NCBI GenBank assembly: GCA_043101615.1
Contig: JBICID010000069.1
Span: 26,603-90,602 of the forward strand
Direction: 5' to 3'
Source: JBLHKT01 sp043101615
Lineage (GTDB): Bacteria; Planctomycetota; Phycisphaerae; Phycisphaerales; UBA1924
Length of the DNA stretch: 64,000 bases
Part shown: positions 45,512 through 53,487 of the stretch, piece after piece
Layout: each line of letters begins with the position of its first letter
Numbering within the stretch: the stretch's first letter is position 1
Notes under the pieces: model-generated
What the model was told of the DNA's origin: nothing
Databases searched by the model: none
What the model saw: the letters and a program-made list of their open reading frames with translations, nothing else
Made by a program: the position numbers and the translations under genes

Positions 45512-46861
45512 GTGACCTTCCAGCTCAACCATGGCGAATCGGCGCAGTGCTCGAGCTGTGGCTACCGGCTGACCGGTCTGCCGGTCGGCTCGGTCTGCCC
45601 GGAGTGCGGCACGCCCTCGCGTTCGTCGTACACGGTCCGGTTCGCGGACAACCTCTCGGACGCACCGACGCACTACCTCCGCACGCTGCGGCTGGGGCTG
45701 CTTTTGATGACGCTGGCGTCCGGGGCCGGCGTCGCCGCCATGGTCTACAGCGTGGTGTACGCGTTCACCCGGGCCGGCACGCTGGTCGCCATTGCCAACT
45801 TCCAACACTACATCGCCGCGACGTTCATGGGCGTGTCTTTGATCTGGGTCTTCGGCGTCTGGCTCGCGACGCGTGCGCGCCCGCTGGGGGACCGTACGGT
45901 CCGTGACTACATCCTGGAATCCCGGCGGGTCCGCGCCTGCGCGCTGTTCTGCCAGTTCGCCGCGCCCGCAGCGGTGCTGCTGCTCTGGAGCCTGAACTTC
46001 GCCAAGCCGGGCACCGTCGGCATGTGGGCCCTGTTCGCGCTCGCCCTGCTGGCGCTGGCGGGGACCGCCGGCGCGCTCGTCCCGCTCGCGGTGTACCTCT
46101 CCTCCCTTGCGGACTGGGCTGGCGACTCGGGCCTCGGAGGCAAGCTCCGCGGGGCGGCCTGGATTATCGTGGTGCTCGGGTCGCTCGGGGCGGTCGCCTT
46201 CGTGGGGGCGCTGGTGCCCCACCCGCTCGCGGGTTTCTTCAACCTGATCTCGGTCTACGGGATCATCATGACCGCGCTGGCGGTCGCCGCCATCGCGCTG
46301 GCGATCCTCAGGCTCACCCTGACGACGCAGTGGGCGATCATCAATTCCGGCTCGCTGGCGGCCCGCGACCGGCGCCTGCTGGAGAAATACAACGCCCACC
46401 ACGAATTCATGGCGGCCCGCTCCGAGGGGCGTTCGGTCCCGCACGCGAACCCGGCCGCTCCGGGCAGGTGCTCCGGGTGCGGGCTCGACCTGTCCAACAT
46501 GGGCTCGTCGGGCACCTGCCCCGCCTGCCACCGGGTCTTCGTCAAGGAGGAGATCCCCTGGACGCCCGACGATCTCAACCGCGGCATCCCCGTGGACGGG
46601 GTCTCTCCCGGGGAGGCGCACCTCGCCCCGCGGACGCCCTCCATCCACCACACCCAGCGGAGCATCACCAGGGACCGCGTCCGCTACCGGGCGCACCACG
46701 ACGAGTTCGGCGTCCCGGTCCGGGCCGACACGCCCCCGCTGGAGCCCCACCGGGAGGAGACGCGAGAGCCTCCGGGCATCGATGACGAGCTGGACAACCT
46801 CCCCGAGGGCCCGGCGGGCACGGACCGATCCGGACCTCCCGGGCCTCCGCCCGGGCGGTGA
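45512..46861 (+). CDS. Zinc-ribbon membrane protein with two ribbons
   Basis: A 449-residue protein. An N-terminal zinc ribbon CSSCGYRLTGLPVGSVCPEC is followed by six hydrophobic helices (about residues 60-285) and a second ribbon CSGCGLDLSNMGSSGTCPAC (about 325-350). The last 90 residues are disordered, rich in Pro, Arg and His. The ribbon pattern is shared with the protein at 34272. Function unknown. The TGA stop overlaps a possible GTG start of mnmA (GTGA), but a better mnmA start lies 21 nt on. Confidence 0.85.
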   Translation: MTFQLNHGESAQCSSCGYRLTGLPVGSVCPECGTPSRSSYTVRFADNLSDAPTHYLRTLRLGLLLMTLASGAGVAAMVYSVVYAFTRAGTLVAIANFQHYIAATFMGVSLIWVFGVWLATRARPLGDRTVRDYILESRRVRACALFCQFAAPAAVLLLWSLNFAKPGTVGMWALFALALLALAGTAGALVPLAVYLSSLADWAGDSGLGGKLRGAAWIIVVLGSLGAVAFVGALVPHPLAGFFNLISVYGIIMTALAVAAIALAILRLTLTTQWAIINSGSLAARDRRLLEKYNAHHEFMAARSEGRSVPHANPAAPGRCSGCGLDLSNMGSSGTCPACHRVFVKEEIPWTPDDLNRGIPVDGVSPGEAHLAPRTPSIHHTQRSITRDRVRYRAHHDEFGVPVRADTPPLEPHREETREPPGIDDELDNLPEGPAGTDRSGPPGPPPGR

Positions 46862-46867
46862 TCCCCC

Positions 46868-46873
46868 TACACT
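46868..46873 (+). promoter_or_regulatory. Putative -10 box for leaderless mnmA
   Basis: TACACT ends 5 nt before GTG 46879. It lies after the upstream stop codon and decides the start chosen for mnmA. Confidence 0.45.
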
Positions 46874-46878
46874 CTCGC

Positions 46879-48093
46879 GTGAACCCAGCGGAGTTCGATT
46901 CATCCGGCATCCGCCCGGGCGCCAAGGTGCTCGTGGCCATGAGCGGCGGCGTGGACTCGTCGGTCGCCGCGGCGCTCCTGCAGCGCGCCGGGTTCGACGT
47001 GGTCGGGTGCTTCATGCGCCTGGGCTCGCCCGGGGAGGATCTGGAGGGGCTGCACCGATCGGACGGGGACGACGGCGCGGGCTGCGATCCGAAGCGGATC
47101 CGGATCGGCAAGCAGGGCTGCTGCTCGGTGGGGGACGCCGCGGACGCGCGCCTGGTCGCGGCCCGGCTGGGCATCCCCTTCTACGTGTGCAACTTCAAGA
47201 AGGACTTCAACCGCATCATCGACTACTTCGTGGACGAGTACGCCCGTGGGCGGACGCCCAACCCGTGCGTGCGCTGCAACGACTGGCTGAAGTTCGGCAG
47301 GCTGCACGAGTACGCCGGCCGGATCGGGGCGGAGTACGTCGCCTCCGGGCACTACGCCCGGATCGACCGCTCGGACCCGGGCCGTCCCCGGCTGCTGCGG
47401 GGGGTCGATCAGTCCAAGGACCAGTCGTACGTGCTGTTCGGGGCGCCGCGCGACCGGCTGGCCGAGATGATCCTGCCGGTCGGGCACCTGCCCAAGGCCG
47501 AGGTGCGCCGGCTGGCGCGCGAGCTCGGCCTGCCGGTCTTCGACAAGCCCGACTCGCAGGAGATCTGCTTCGTGCCGGACAACGACTACGCCGGCCTGGT
47601 CGAGCGTCGGCGTCCGGAGCTGGCCCGCGACGGCGAGATCCGGGACGCCGAGGGGAACACCGTGGGCGCCCACGCCGGGCAGCACCGCTACACGCTCGGC
47701 CAGCGTCGGGGCGTGGGCGTGGCCTTCGGGTACCCGATCTATGTCGTCGGGCGCGACCCTGAGACGAACACCATCACCGTGGGGGACGAAGAGCTGCTGA
47801 TGTCCGACGCCTGCACCGCCACCGACACGACCTGGCACGACGAGCCCGCTGCCGACTGGTCCGAGGCCCTTGTGCAGCACCGCTACAACGCCCCTGCGGT
47901 GCCCGCTCGTGTGCGCGCCCGGTCGGGTGAGGCCGTCGGGGGGCGCCCGAACATCGAGGTCCGATTCCACGAGCCGCAGCGGGCTGTGACGCCTGGGCAG
48001 GCGCTGGTGGTCTATGACCGTCTTAACGACGCCCGCGTGCTGGCGGGCGGCTGGATCGACCACACCGCTGGCAACACCGCAGCCCGCGTGTAG
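46879..48093 (+). CDS. mnmA: tRNA-specific 2-thiouridylase
   Basis: The predicted protein has 404 residues. It thiolates U34 of tRNA-Lys, -Glu and -Gln wobble positions. The PP-loop is SGGVDSS (22-28). The catalytic Cys pair is in GRTPNPCVRCN and DSQEICFV, and ASGHYARID and LGQRRGVGVAFG are conserved. An insertion after the first strand (CDPKRIRIGKQGCCSVGDA) is characteristic of some lineages. The GTG at 46879 is preferred over 46858 because of the TACACT box and because MNPAEFDSSG is a cleaner N-terminus. Confidence 0.94.
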   Translation: MNPAEFDSSGIRPGAKVLVAMSGGVDSSVAAALLQRAGFDVVGCFMRLGSPGEDLEGLHRSDGDDGAGCDPKRIRIGKQGCCSVGDAADARLVAARLGIPFYVCNFKKDFNRIIDYFVDEYARGRTPNPCVRCNDWLKFGRLHEYAGRIGAEYVASGHYARIDRSDPGRPRLLRGVDQSKDQSYVLFGAPRDRLAEMILPVGHLPKAEVRRLARELGLPVFDKPDSQEICFVPDNDYAGLVERRRPELARDGEIRDAEGNTVGAHAGQHRYTLGQRRGVGVAFGYPIYVVGRDPETNTITVGDEELLMSDACTATDTTWHDEPAADWSEALVQHRYNAPAVPARVRARSGEAVGGRPNIEVRFHEPQRAVTPGQALVVYDRLNDARVLAGGWIDHTAGNTAARV

Positions 48094-48111
48094 GATCAAC
48101 ACGGAGGTCAC

Positions 48112-48579
48112 ATGCCCGATCCGGGTCCGAATAACGAGCGGCAGGTCGCTGTCTTCCTTTCCGGCGTGAACGCCGAGACCTACGAGAAGCTGGGCGACGA
48201 GGCCGCGGACGGGGACGGGCACATCGTGTCCGGTGCGGTGCTGCGCCGGAAATCGGTGGATCGCTCGTACGTTCCCATCCGTGTGCGTGTGGCGCACGGT
48301 GTGGCGGCGTCGACGGCGGCGTCGATGCTCCGCAAGATGGCGGACCTGCTCGACGACGAGCCGGACTTCCTGTCGGCCGATCCCGGCACCGCGATCCGGC
48401 GTATGCCCGACGGGAGCTCGCTCCGCAAGAAGCTGACGCCCGAGGGCATCCTGCAGGCGGCGGACCGGCTCGACTCGGACGACCGTGCCCGCCTGATCGC
48501 CATGATGGAAGAGATCAAGCTCGAGCTGACCGACGACCACCTCCGCGACGACCGCTCCGACCACGGGGACCACCAATGA
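48112..48579 (+). CDS. Hypothetical protein (155 aa)
   Basis: A soluble, highly charged protein that I do not recognise. It starts with a strong GGAGG five nt ahead of the ATG, 18 nt after mnmA. The first half looks folded (RQVAVFLSGVNAETYEKLGD; YVPIRVRVAHGVAASTAASM; LRKMADLLDDEPDFL), the end is acidic and His-rich. The stop overlaps the sulfotransferase start (ATGA), so the two are translated together. Confidence 0.75.
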   Translation: MPDPGPNNERQVAVFLSGVNAETYEKLGDEAADGDGHIVSGAVLRRKSVDRSYVPIRVRVAHGVAASTAASMLRKMADLLDDEPDFLSADPGTAIRRMPDGSSLRKKLTPEGILQAADRLDSDDRARLIAMMEEIKLELTDDHLRDDRSDHGDHQ

Positions 48580-50207
48580 GCCAGATGAGAAAACAGCGGG
48601 GCCTCCAGACCCAGAAGCAGGTGAAGTCTCCGGACGGGATCACCGGCGGGGGCAAGACGTACAAGCTGATGAAGGGCGACCGCACCAAGCCCCGGACCGA
48701 GGGCGAGCGGTGGCGCGCGATGTTCGAGCTCGGGCTGATCGAGATGGGCAAGGGCGAGGACGAGAAGGCCCTGGCCTACTTCGAGGAGCTGTGGGCGCAG
48801 AACCCGACGGGCAAGCGGCGCGACGAGCTGGTCCGCTGGCTCGGGCTGGCGCGCTGGGGCGCCGCCTACGGGCGCGAGGCCACCCCCATCCTGGAGGAGG
48901 CGTACAGGAAGCAGCCCTGGGACAAGGACGTGGGCGTGTTCTACGCCTCGGCCCTGCAGAACATCGGCCGGCTCGATGAGGCCGAGCAGATCGCCCGGAA
49001 CCTGGTCAAGCTCGACCGCAAGGACATCCGCAACGTCACGCTGCTGTGCGACATCCTCGCGCGCCGTCGCAAGTACGAGGAGGCCAGCAGGCTGCTGTAC
49101 GAGGCCGACGAGCAGGGGCTCAACTCCATCCGCCTGGCCATGGCATTCGGCGTCATCGCCATGAAGTCCGATCAGGAGTCCGACGCGATCGAGTGGATCG
49201 AGCGCGAGCTGGAGCAGTCCAAGCAGACCGCGCAGGGGCACATGAGTGCGTGCTTCTCCCTGGGTGACCTCTACGACAAGATCGGCGACTACGACAAGGC
49301 GTTCAAGTACTACAACCAGGGCAACAACCTGCGCGAGTCCAAGTTCGACATCCGCAAGTCCCGCAACAAGCGCGACGTCGCCATGAAGATCTGGACCGCG
49401 GACCGCATCAGGCGGCTCCGCGAGTTCGGCGACCCCGACAAGCGCCCCGTCCTCATCGTGGGCATGCCCCGCTCGGGCACCACGCTCACCGAGCAGGTCC
49501 TCGGGCGTCACGACAAGATCTACCCCGCGGGCGAGCTGCGTATGGTCCGGGCCATCCCCGAGAAGATCCAGAACCTCTTCGCGGGCTCCGCCTCGGTGCA
49601 CACCATCGCCACGGCCTTCGACTCGCTCACCCCGGGGCAGCTCAAGCGCGCCGCCCAGATCTACATCGATCACATCGAGAAGCTCGCCGGGCCCGACTAC
49701 GAGCGTGTTATCGACAAGATGCCCGGCAACATCTGGCACTGCGGCATGCTCGCGAGCCTGCTCCCGGGCGCGCGGTTCATCTTCTCCCGGCGCGACCCGC
49801 GCGACATCTGCTTCTCCTGCTACTTCCGGAACTTCCGGCAGGAGCACGGGTACTCCACCGACCTCTACACCTGCGGGCAGTACTGCCGCGAGGTCTTCCA
49901 CATGTCCGAGTACTGGAAGGAGACCCTCAACGAGGCCGCGGGCGAGCAGATCTTCATGGACTCCACCTACGAGAACCTCGTCTCCGATCCGCACACGTAC
50001 GGCAAGCAGCTGTTCGACCACATCGGCATGCCCTGGGACGACTCGGTGGTCGACATCGACAAGGACCAGCGCAACGTCGCCACCCTGCGGACCGACCAGA
50101 TGGGCCGCAAGATCGACACCAAGTCCAAGGAACGCTGGCGCCGCTACGAGAAGTACGTCGGTCCCATCGAGGAGGGGCTGGGCGACGTGCTGCCCTACAT
50201 CCCCTGA
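48576..50207 (+). CDS. TPR-containing sulfotransferase
   Basis: A 543-residue protein. Residues 40-250 are TPR-like helical repeats (for example ALAYFEELWAQNPTGKRRDE, AEQIARNLVKLDRKD, FSLGDLYDKIGDYDKAFKYY). The C-terminal half is a PAPS-dependent sulfotransferase: the 5'-phosphosulfate loop GMPRSGTTLTEQVL (296-309) and the 3'-phosphate region with FIFSRRDPRDICFSCYF. It transfers sulfate from PAPS to a sugar, protein or lipid acceptor that cannot be read here. It is translationally coupled to the hypothetical gene at 48112 and converges on the methyltransferase gene. Confidence 0.93.
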   Translation: MSQMRKQRGLQTQKQVKSPDGITGGGKTYKLMKGDRTKPRTEGERWRAMFELGLIEMGKGEDEKALAYFEELWAQNPTGKRRDELVRWLGLARWGAAYGREATPILEEAYRKQPWDKDVGVFYASALQNIGRLDEAEQIARNLVKLDRKDIRNVTLLCDILARRRKYEEASRLLYEADEQGLNSIRLAMAFGVIAMKSDQESDAIEWIERELEQSKQTAQGHMSACFSLGDLYDKIGDYDKAFKYYNQGNNLRESKFDIRKSRNKRDVAMKIWTADRIRRLREFGDPDKRPVLIVGMPRSGTTLTEQVLGRHDKIYPAGELRMVRAIPEKIQNLFAGSASVHTIATAFDSLTPGQLKRAAQIYIDHIEKLAGPDYERVIDKMPGNIWHCGMLASLLPGARFIFSRRDPRDICFSCYFRNFRQEHGYSTDLYTCGQYCREVFHMSEYWKETLNEAAGEQIFMDSTYENLVSDPHTYGKQLFDHIGMPWDDSVVDIDKDQRNVATLRTDQMGRKIDTKSKERWRRYEKYVGPIEEGLGDVLPYIP

Positions 50208-50248
50208 TCGCCACCCCGCGCCCCGACCAGCACACCCCCGCCCCGCAC

Positions 50249-50272
50249 CACGCCCCGACTCAGCGGGGCGTG
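50249..50272. terminator. Hairpin at the end of the convergent sulfotransferase and methyltransferase genes
   Basis: A perfect 9-bp stem, CACGCCCCG with CGGGGCGTG, and a 6-nt loop. The minus-strand stop codon (50260-50262) lies in the loop. CTTCT follows on the plus strand, so it may terminate the sulfotransferase transcript. Confidence 0.45.
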
Positions 50273-51258
50273 CTTCTGCGCCCGCCCCGTGCGCCACCAC
50301 GTGCTCCCCCGCGGTCCCCCTCCCGACCGCCGGAACGGCCTCCTCCCCGCTCTCGTCCCCGGCCGCCGCCCCGCGCACGCTTCGGCTTGCGGAACAGCAG
50401 CAGGTAGTTGAACCCGCGGAGGTAGTAGTTCCCCTCCTCGGCCGCCTTGTGCCAGTTCCCGCGTCCCAGCTTCTGGTTGTGGCGCACCACGCACACGATG
50501 TCGATCGGCTCCATCGTGCGTCGCGCCAGCCCGAACAGCTCGAACCCGATCGGCATGAGCGTGCCCGACTTCCTGCCCTTGTGCTTCTCCCACGAGTCGC
50601 TGACGTACACCGCCAGCACGCCGCCGGGCCTGAGCACGCGTTCGAGCTCGCCCAGCACACGCCCCATCGCCTCGTAGTACGCCCGCCCCGTCGCCTCCAG
50701 CTTCCCGATGCAGCGCGGGTCGTCGGAGTAGTCCACGTGCGTCGAGTACGGCGGGTCCACGAAGGCCACGTCCGCCACGCCCGGGTCCATCGGGAGCTCG
50801 CGTGCGTCGGCCAGCTCGATCTCGGGTCGGGTCGGGCGCAGGTCGAAGCCGCGTGACCTGCGCCCGAGATCGTCCGCCACGTCCAGCGTCGTGCCGCTCC
50901 CGCACATCGGGTCGACGACGAGATCCCCCTTGCGGGAGTAGCGTGTGAGCACCTGCCAGATCACCCAGCTGGGAGTCGCCCCGACGTACGCCTTGTCGCC
51001 CTGCATCCGCCGACCCAGGGAGTCGTCGTAGTGCTGGCTGGGGTACTCCCACAGGGTGGTCGTCATGACGCCCAGCGCCGGGCGATCCGGGCCGGACTCG
51101 GAACGGCGCGGACCGCCGCGGGGACCGGGCTTGCCCGCCCCGGAGCGTTTCTTCGACGATTGCGATCCGGGCGGCGTCTCGTCCACGGCCCGGGCGATCC
51201 GCGACGCCAGGTCGTCTCGCCCCCGCCCGCCGCCGCCCTGGCCCTTGCCCCGGCTCAC
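50260..51258 (-). CDS. DPPY-type nucleic acid methyltransferase with RGG-rich tail
   Basis: A 332-residue class I SAM-dependent methyltransferase. Motif I DPMCGSGTT (116-124) precedes motif IV DPPYSTH (168 on), the order found both in beta/gamma-type DNA N-methylases and in Trm11/TrmG10-type tRNA methylases. SWEKHKG and FNYLLLF are late motifs. N-terminal (1-14, 25-62) and C-terminal (about 290-332) regions are Gly/Arg repeats, the tail with several RGG/RGR units as in RNA-binding proteins. No restriction gene is nearby. The GTG overlaps the nrnA stop (GTGA), placing it in the ribF-nrnA operon, whose usual relatives act in translation. DNA or RNA target is open. Confidence 0.85.
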   Translation of the reverse strand: MSRGKGQGGGGRGRDDLASRIARAVDETPPGSQSSKKRSGAGKPGPRGGPRRSESGPDRPALGVMTTTLWEYPSQHYDDSLGRRMQGDKAYVGATPSWVIWQVLTRYSRKGDLVVDPMCGSGTTLDVADDLGRRSRGFDLRPTRPEIELADARELPMDPGVADVAFVDPPYSTHVDYSDDPRCIGKLEATGRAYYEAMGRVLGELERVLRPGGVLAVYVSDSWEKHKGRKSGTLMPIGFELFGLARRTMEPIDIVCVVRHNQKLGRGNWHKAAEEGNYYLRGFNYLLLFRKPKRARGGGRGRERGGGRSGGREGDRGGARGGARGGRRSTPR

Positions 51259-52349
51259 GAGTCCGCCCCGCCCCGCTCGACGGCCTCAAGCGTCTCGAGC
51301 AGCTTCTCGCGCGCCTCGGCCAGCCCCAGGCGCACGCGCGCTCCCGCGGCCCGGGCGTGCCCGCCCCCGCCCAGGCGCTGGCACACCTCGTTCACGTCCA
51401 CCGGGGCGCGCCCGTTCCACTCGCCCGCCTTGGACCGCAGGCTGAGCTTGGTGAGCACGCCCTCGCCGTCCTCCTGCTCGGTCAGCAGGGCGACCACGCG
51501 CACGCTCGGCACGCTCTGCGGGATGTCCACGAACCCGCCGCTGTCCCCCGGCGACGCCCCCGTCTGCTTGAAGTCGTTCGCGGTCAGGCTCATCACCGCG
51601 ACCGTCTCGCCCCGCTCCAGCGTCAGGCTCGTCAGCGCCCGCGCCATCAGCCCCAGACGCGGGGCCCTGTCCCGGAACTGCACGGCCTCGAACAGCCGGG
51701 CGTGGTCCACGCCGGCGCGCAGCAGGTGCCCGGCCGTCTCCATCACGTCCGCCGAGACGTTGCTGTGCCGGAACCACCCTGTGTCGGTCGCGATCCCCAC
51801 GTACAGCGGCTCGGCGATCTCCGTGGGCAGTTCGCTCACCGAGCCAAGCCCCAGGATCAGGCGGCACAGCTCCGCCGCGGGCTGGCACACGGCCGCGTCG
51901 TCCGTCGCCAGGTGGCGGCGCGTCCCCATGTCCGCGTCGCCCTGCAGGTGGTGGTCCAGCACGCCGGTGATGGCCCGTCGTTCGCGGACCCAGCCCGCGT
52001 AGTCCCCGAGCTGGTTCCACGTCCCGGTGTCGCAGACCAGCACGGCGCTGGGGTCCAGGGCCCCGGGCACGTTCTGGCCGGGCTCGATCACGCGCGTCTT
52101 GGTCGGGGCGCACAGCGGCTGGGCCCACCCCGGCATCGGGCCCAGGTACCAGCACTCCGCGACCGAGGCCGCACCGCTCGTCCCGCTCGCGCGGTTCAGC
52201 GCCCGGGCGATGGCGAGCGTCGAGCCCACGGCGTCGCCGTCGGGCTTCTGGTGGGTCAGCAGGACCACCGCCCGCTGATCGCGCAGCCACGCCGCGAGTT
52301 CCTCCAGCGAGGTGTTCGTCGCCCACGCCTCTTCCACGGATGCCGTCAT
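51255..52349 (-). CDS. nrnA: NrnA-like DHH/DHHA1 phosphoesterase
   Basis: The predicted protein has 364 residues. Metal motifs of the DHH family are intact: THQKPDGDAVGS (32-43), CDTGTWN, DHH (132-134) and ATDTGWFRH, with GGGHARAAG in the DHHA1 domain. Known members degrade short RNAs and dephosphorylate pAp to AMP, the by-product of PAPS-dependent sulfotransfer. It overlaps ribF (ATGA) upstream and the methyltransferase (GTGA) downstream, so the three form one operon. Confidence 0.93.
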   Translation of the reverse strand: MTASVEEAWATNTSLEELAAWLRDQRAVVLLTHQKPDGDAVGSTLAIARALNRASGTSGAASVAECWYLGPMPGWAQPLCAPTKTRVIEPGQNVPGALDPSAVLVCDTGTWNQLGDYAGWVRERRAITGVLDHHLQGDADMGTRRHLATDDAAVCQPAAELCRLILGLGSVSELPTEIAEPLYVGIATDTGWFRHSNVSADVMETAGHLLRAGVDHARLFEAVQFRDRAPRLGLMARALTSLTLERGETVAVMSLTANDFKQTGASPGDSGGFVDIPQSVPSVRVVALLTEQEDGEGVLTKLSLRSKAGEWNGRAPVDVNEVCQRLGGGGHARAAGARVRLGLAEAREKLLETLEAVERGGADS

Positions 52350-53359
52350 GCCGTCTCCACAACGCTCGCCCGCCGGGGCCCGACGGGGCCGACCCGGTCC
52401 CGCACCGAGGCGACGTCGCGCCGGAGCTGGCCGACCAGCCCGTCCACCGATCCGAACCGTGCCTCGTCCCGCACGCGCGTCACGAGCTCCAGCCGGACCG
52501 GCCAACCGTATTCCGGCAGCCCGGGCACCGGGGCCCACGCCCCCGGGGATTCGTCGCCGGCGTAGGAGCGGTCCTCGTCGATCAGGTGTGCCTCGACCCG
52601 CACGCCCCGGCCCTCGAAGGTCGGGCGCGTCCCCACGTTCACCGCCGCCGCCCAGCACCGGCCCTCGCCGGACGCCAGCTCGGTCGCGATCGCACCGTAC
52701 ACGCCGGGCCCGGGCGCCATGGTCTCGGGCTCGATGTTCGCCGTCGGGAAGCCGATGGTCCGCCCGCGTCGGTCGCCGGCGACCACGGTCCCCTCCACGG
52801 CGTGCATCCGCCCCAGCACGACGGCGGCGTCGCGGACCCGCCCGTGTGCCAGCAGCCATCGAGCGATGCTGCTCGAGGCCCGCACGACGCTCTGGTCTCG
52901 GAGGGCGACCGCCACGGGCTCGACCACCTCCACCCCGAAGGCGTGCCGGGCGCCCAGCTCGCGCAGCAGGTCCACGTCGCCGGCGCGCCCCTTCCCGAAC
53001 CGGAAGTCCGGCCCCTCCACGAACACGCCGGGCTCGTACCGCTCGACCACCCACGACACGAAGTCCCTCGCGGTCATCCCCAGCAGGCGGGCGCTGGGCT
53101 CCAGGCGCACGACCTCGTCAGCCCCCAGGGCGTGCAGCAGGGCCTCGCGGCGACCGAACGCGGTGAGCCGCTCGGGCTCCTCCCCCGGCCGGAGCACCCC
53201 GGCGGGGTGCGGGTCGAAGCTCAGCACGACCACCCGCCCGTCGGCACCGACGCACTCGCGTGCGCGGCGCAGCAGGGACGCGTGCCCCGCGTGCACGCCG
53301 TCGAAATTCCCGACGCAGACCGCCACGCCGCCCGGCTCGGACTGAGAACTCGCGCCCAT
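52346..53359 (-). CDS. ribF: Bifunctional riboflavin kinase/FMN adenylyltransferase
   Basis: The predicted protein has 337 residues. The adenylyltransferase domain opens with VGNFDGVHAGH (16-26), and the C-terminal flavokinase domain has GRTIGFPTANI and the later AAVNVGTRPTFEG. It makes FMN and FAD from riboflavin, relevant to the flavoenzymes SdhA and PutA in this window. A TACCGT box lies six nt before the ATG. In many bacteria ribF and nrnA sit in the infB-rbfA-truB region; here only this pair is seen. Confidence 0.94.
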   Translation of the reverse strand: MGASSQSEPGGVAVCVGNFDGVHAGHASLLRRARECVGADGRVVVLSFDPHPAGVLRPGEEPERLTAFGRREALLHALGADEVVRLEPSARLLGMTARDFVSWVVERYEPGVFVEGPDFRFGKGRAGDVDLLRELGARHAFGVEVVEPVAVALRDQSVVRASSSIARWLLAHGRVRDAAVVLGRMHAVEGTVVAGDRRGRTIGFPTANIEPETMAPGPGVYGAIATELASGEGRCWAAAVNVGTRPTFEGRGVRVEAHLIDEDRSYAGDESPGAWAPVPGLPEYGWPVRLELVTRVRDEARFGSVDGLVGQLRRDVASVRDRVGPVGPRRASVVETA

Positions 53360-53365
53360 GACCCC

Positions 53366-53371
53366 ACGGTA
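53366..53371 (-). promoter_or_regulatory. Putative -10 box for leaderless ribF
   Basis: TACCGT on the minus strand ends 6 nt before the ATG; no Shine-Dalgarno sequence. Confidence 0.4.
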
Positions 53372-53487
53372 TGCACTTTCGTGCCCGCGGTCCCCGCACT
53401 CTCCCGCGATCGCACCCGCCCCAACCGTATCATCCCGCGCGGGCCGAGCGAGGGAGCGACGCCCGCCTCTCACCGAAGGACCCAGGC

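Noticed and set aside
48180..50660. An 826-codon minus-strand ORF opposite the sulfotransferase
   Set aside because: Shadow; the plus strand carries intact TPR and sulfotransferase motifs.
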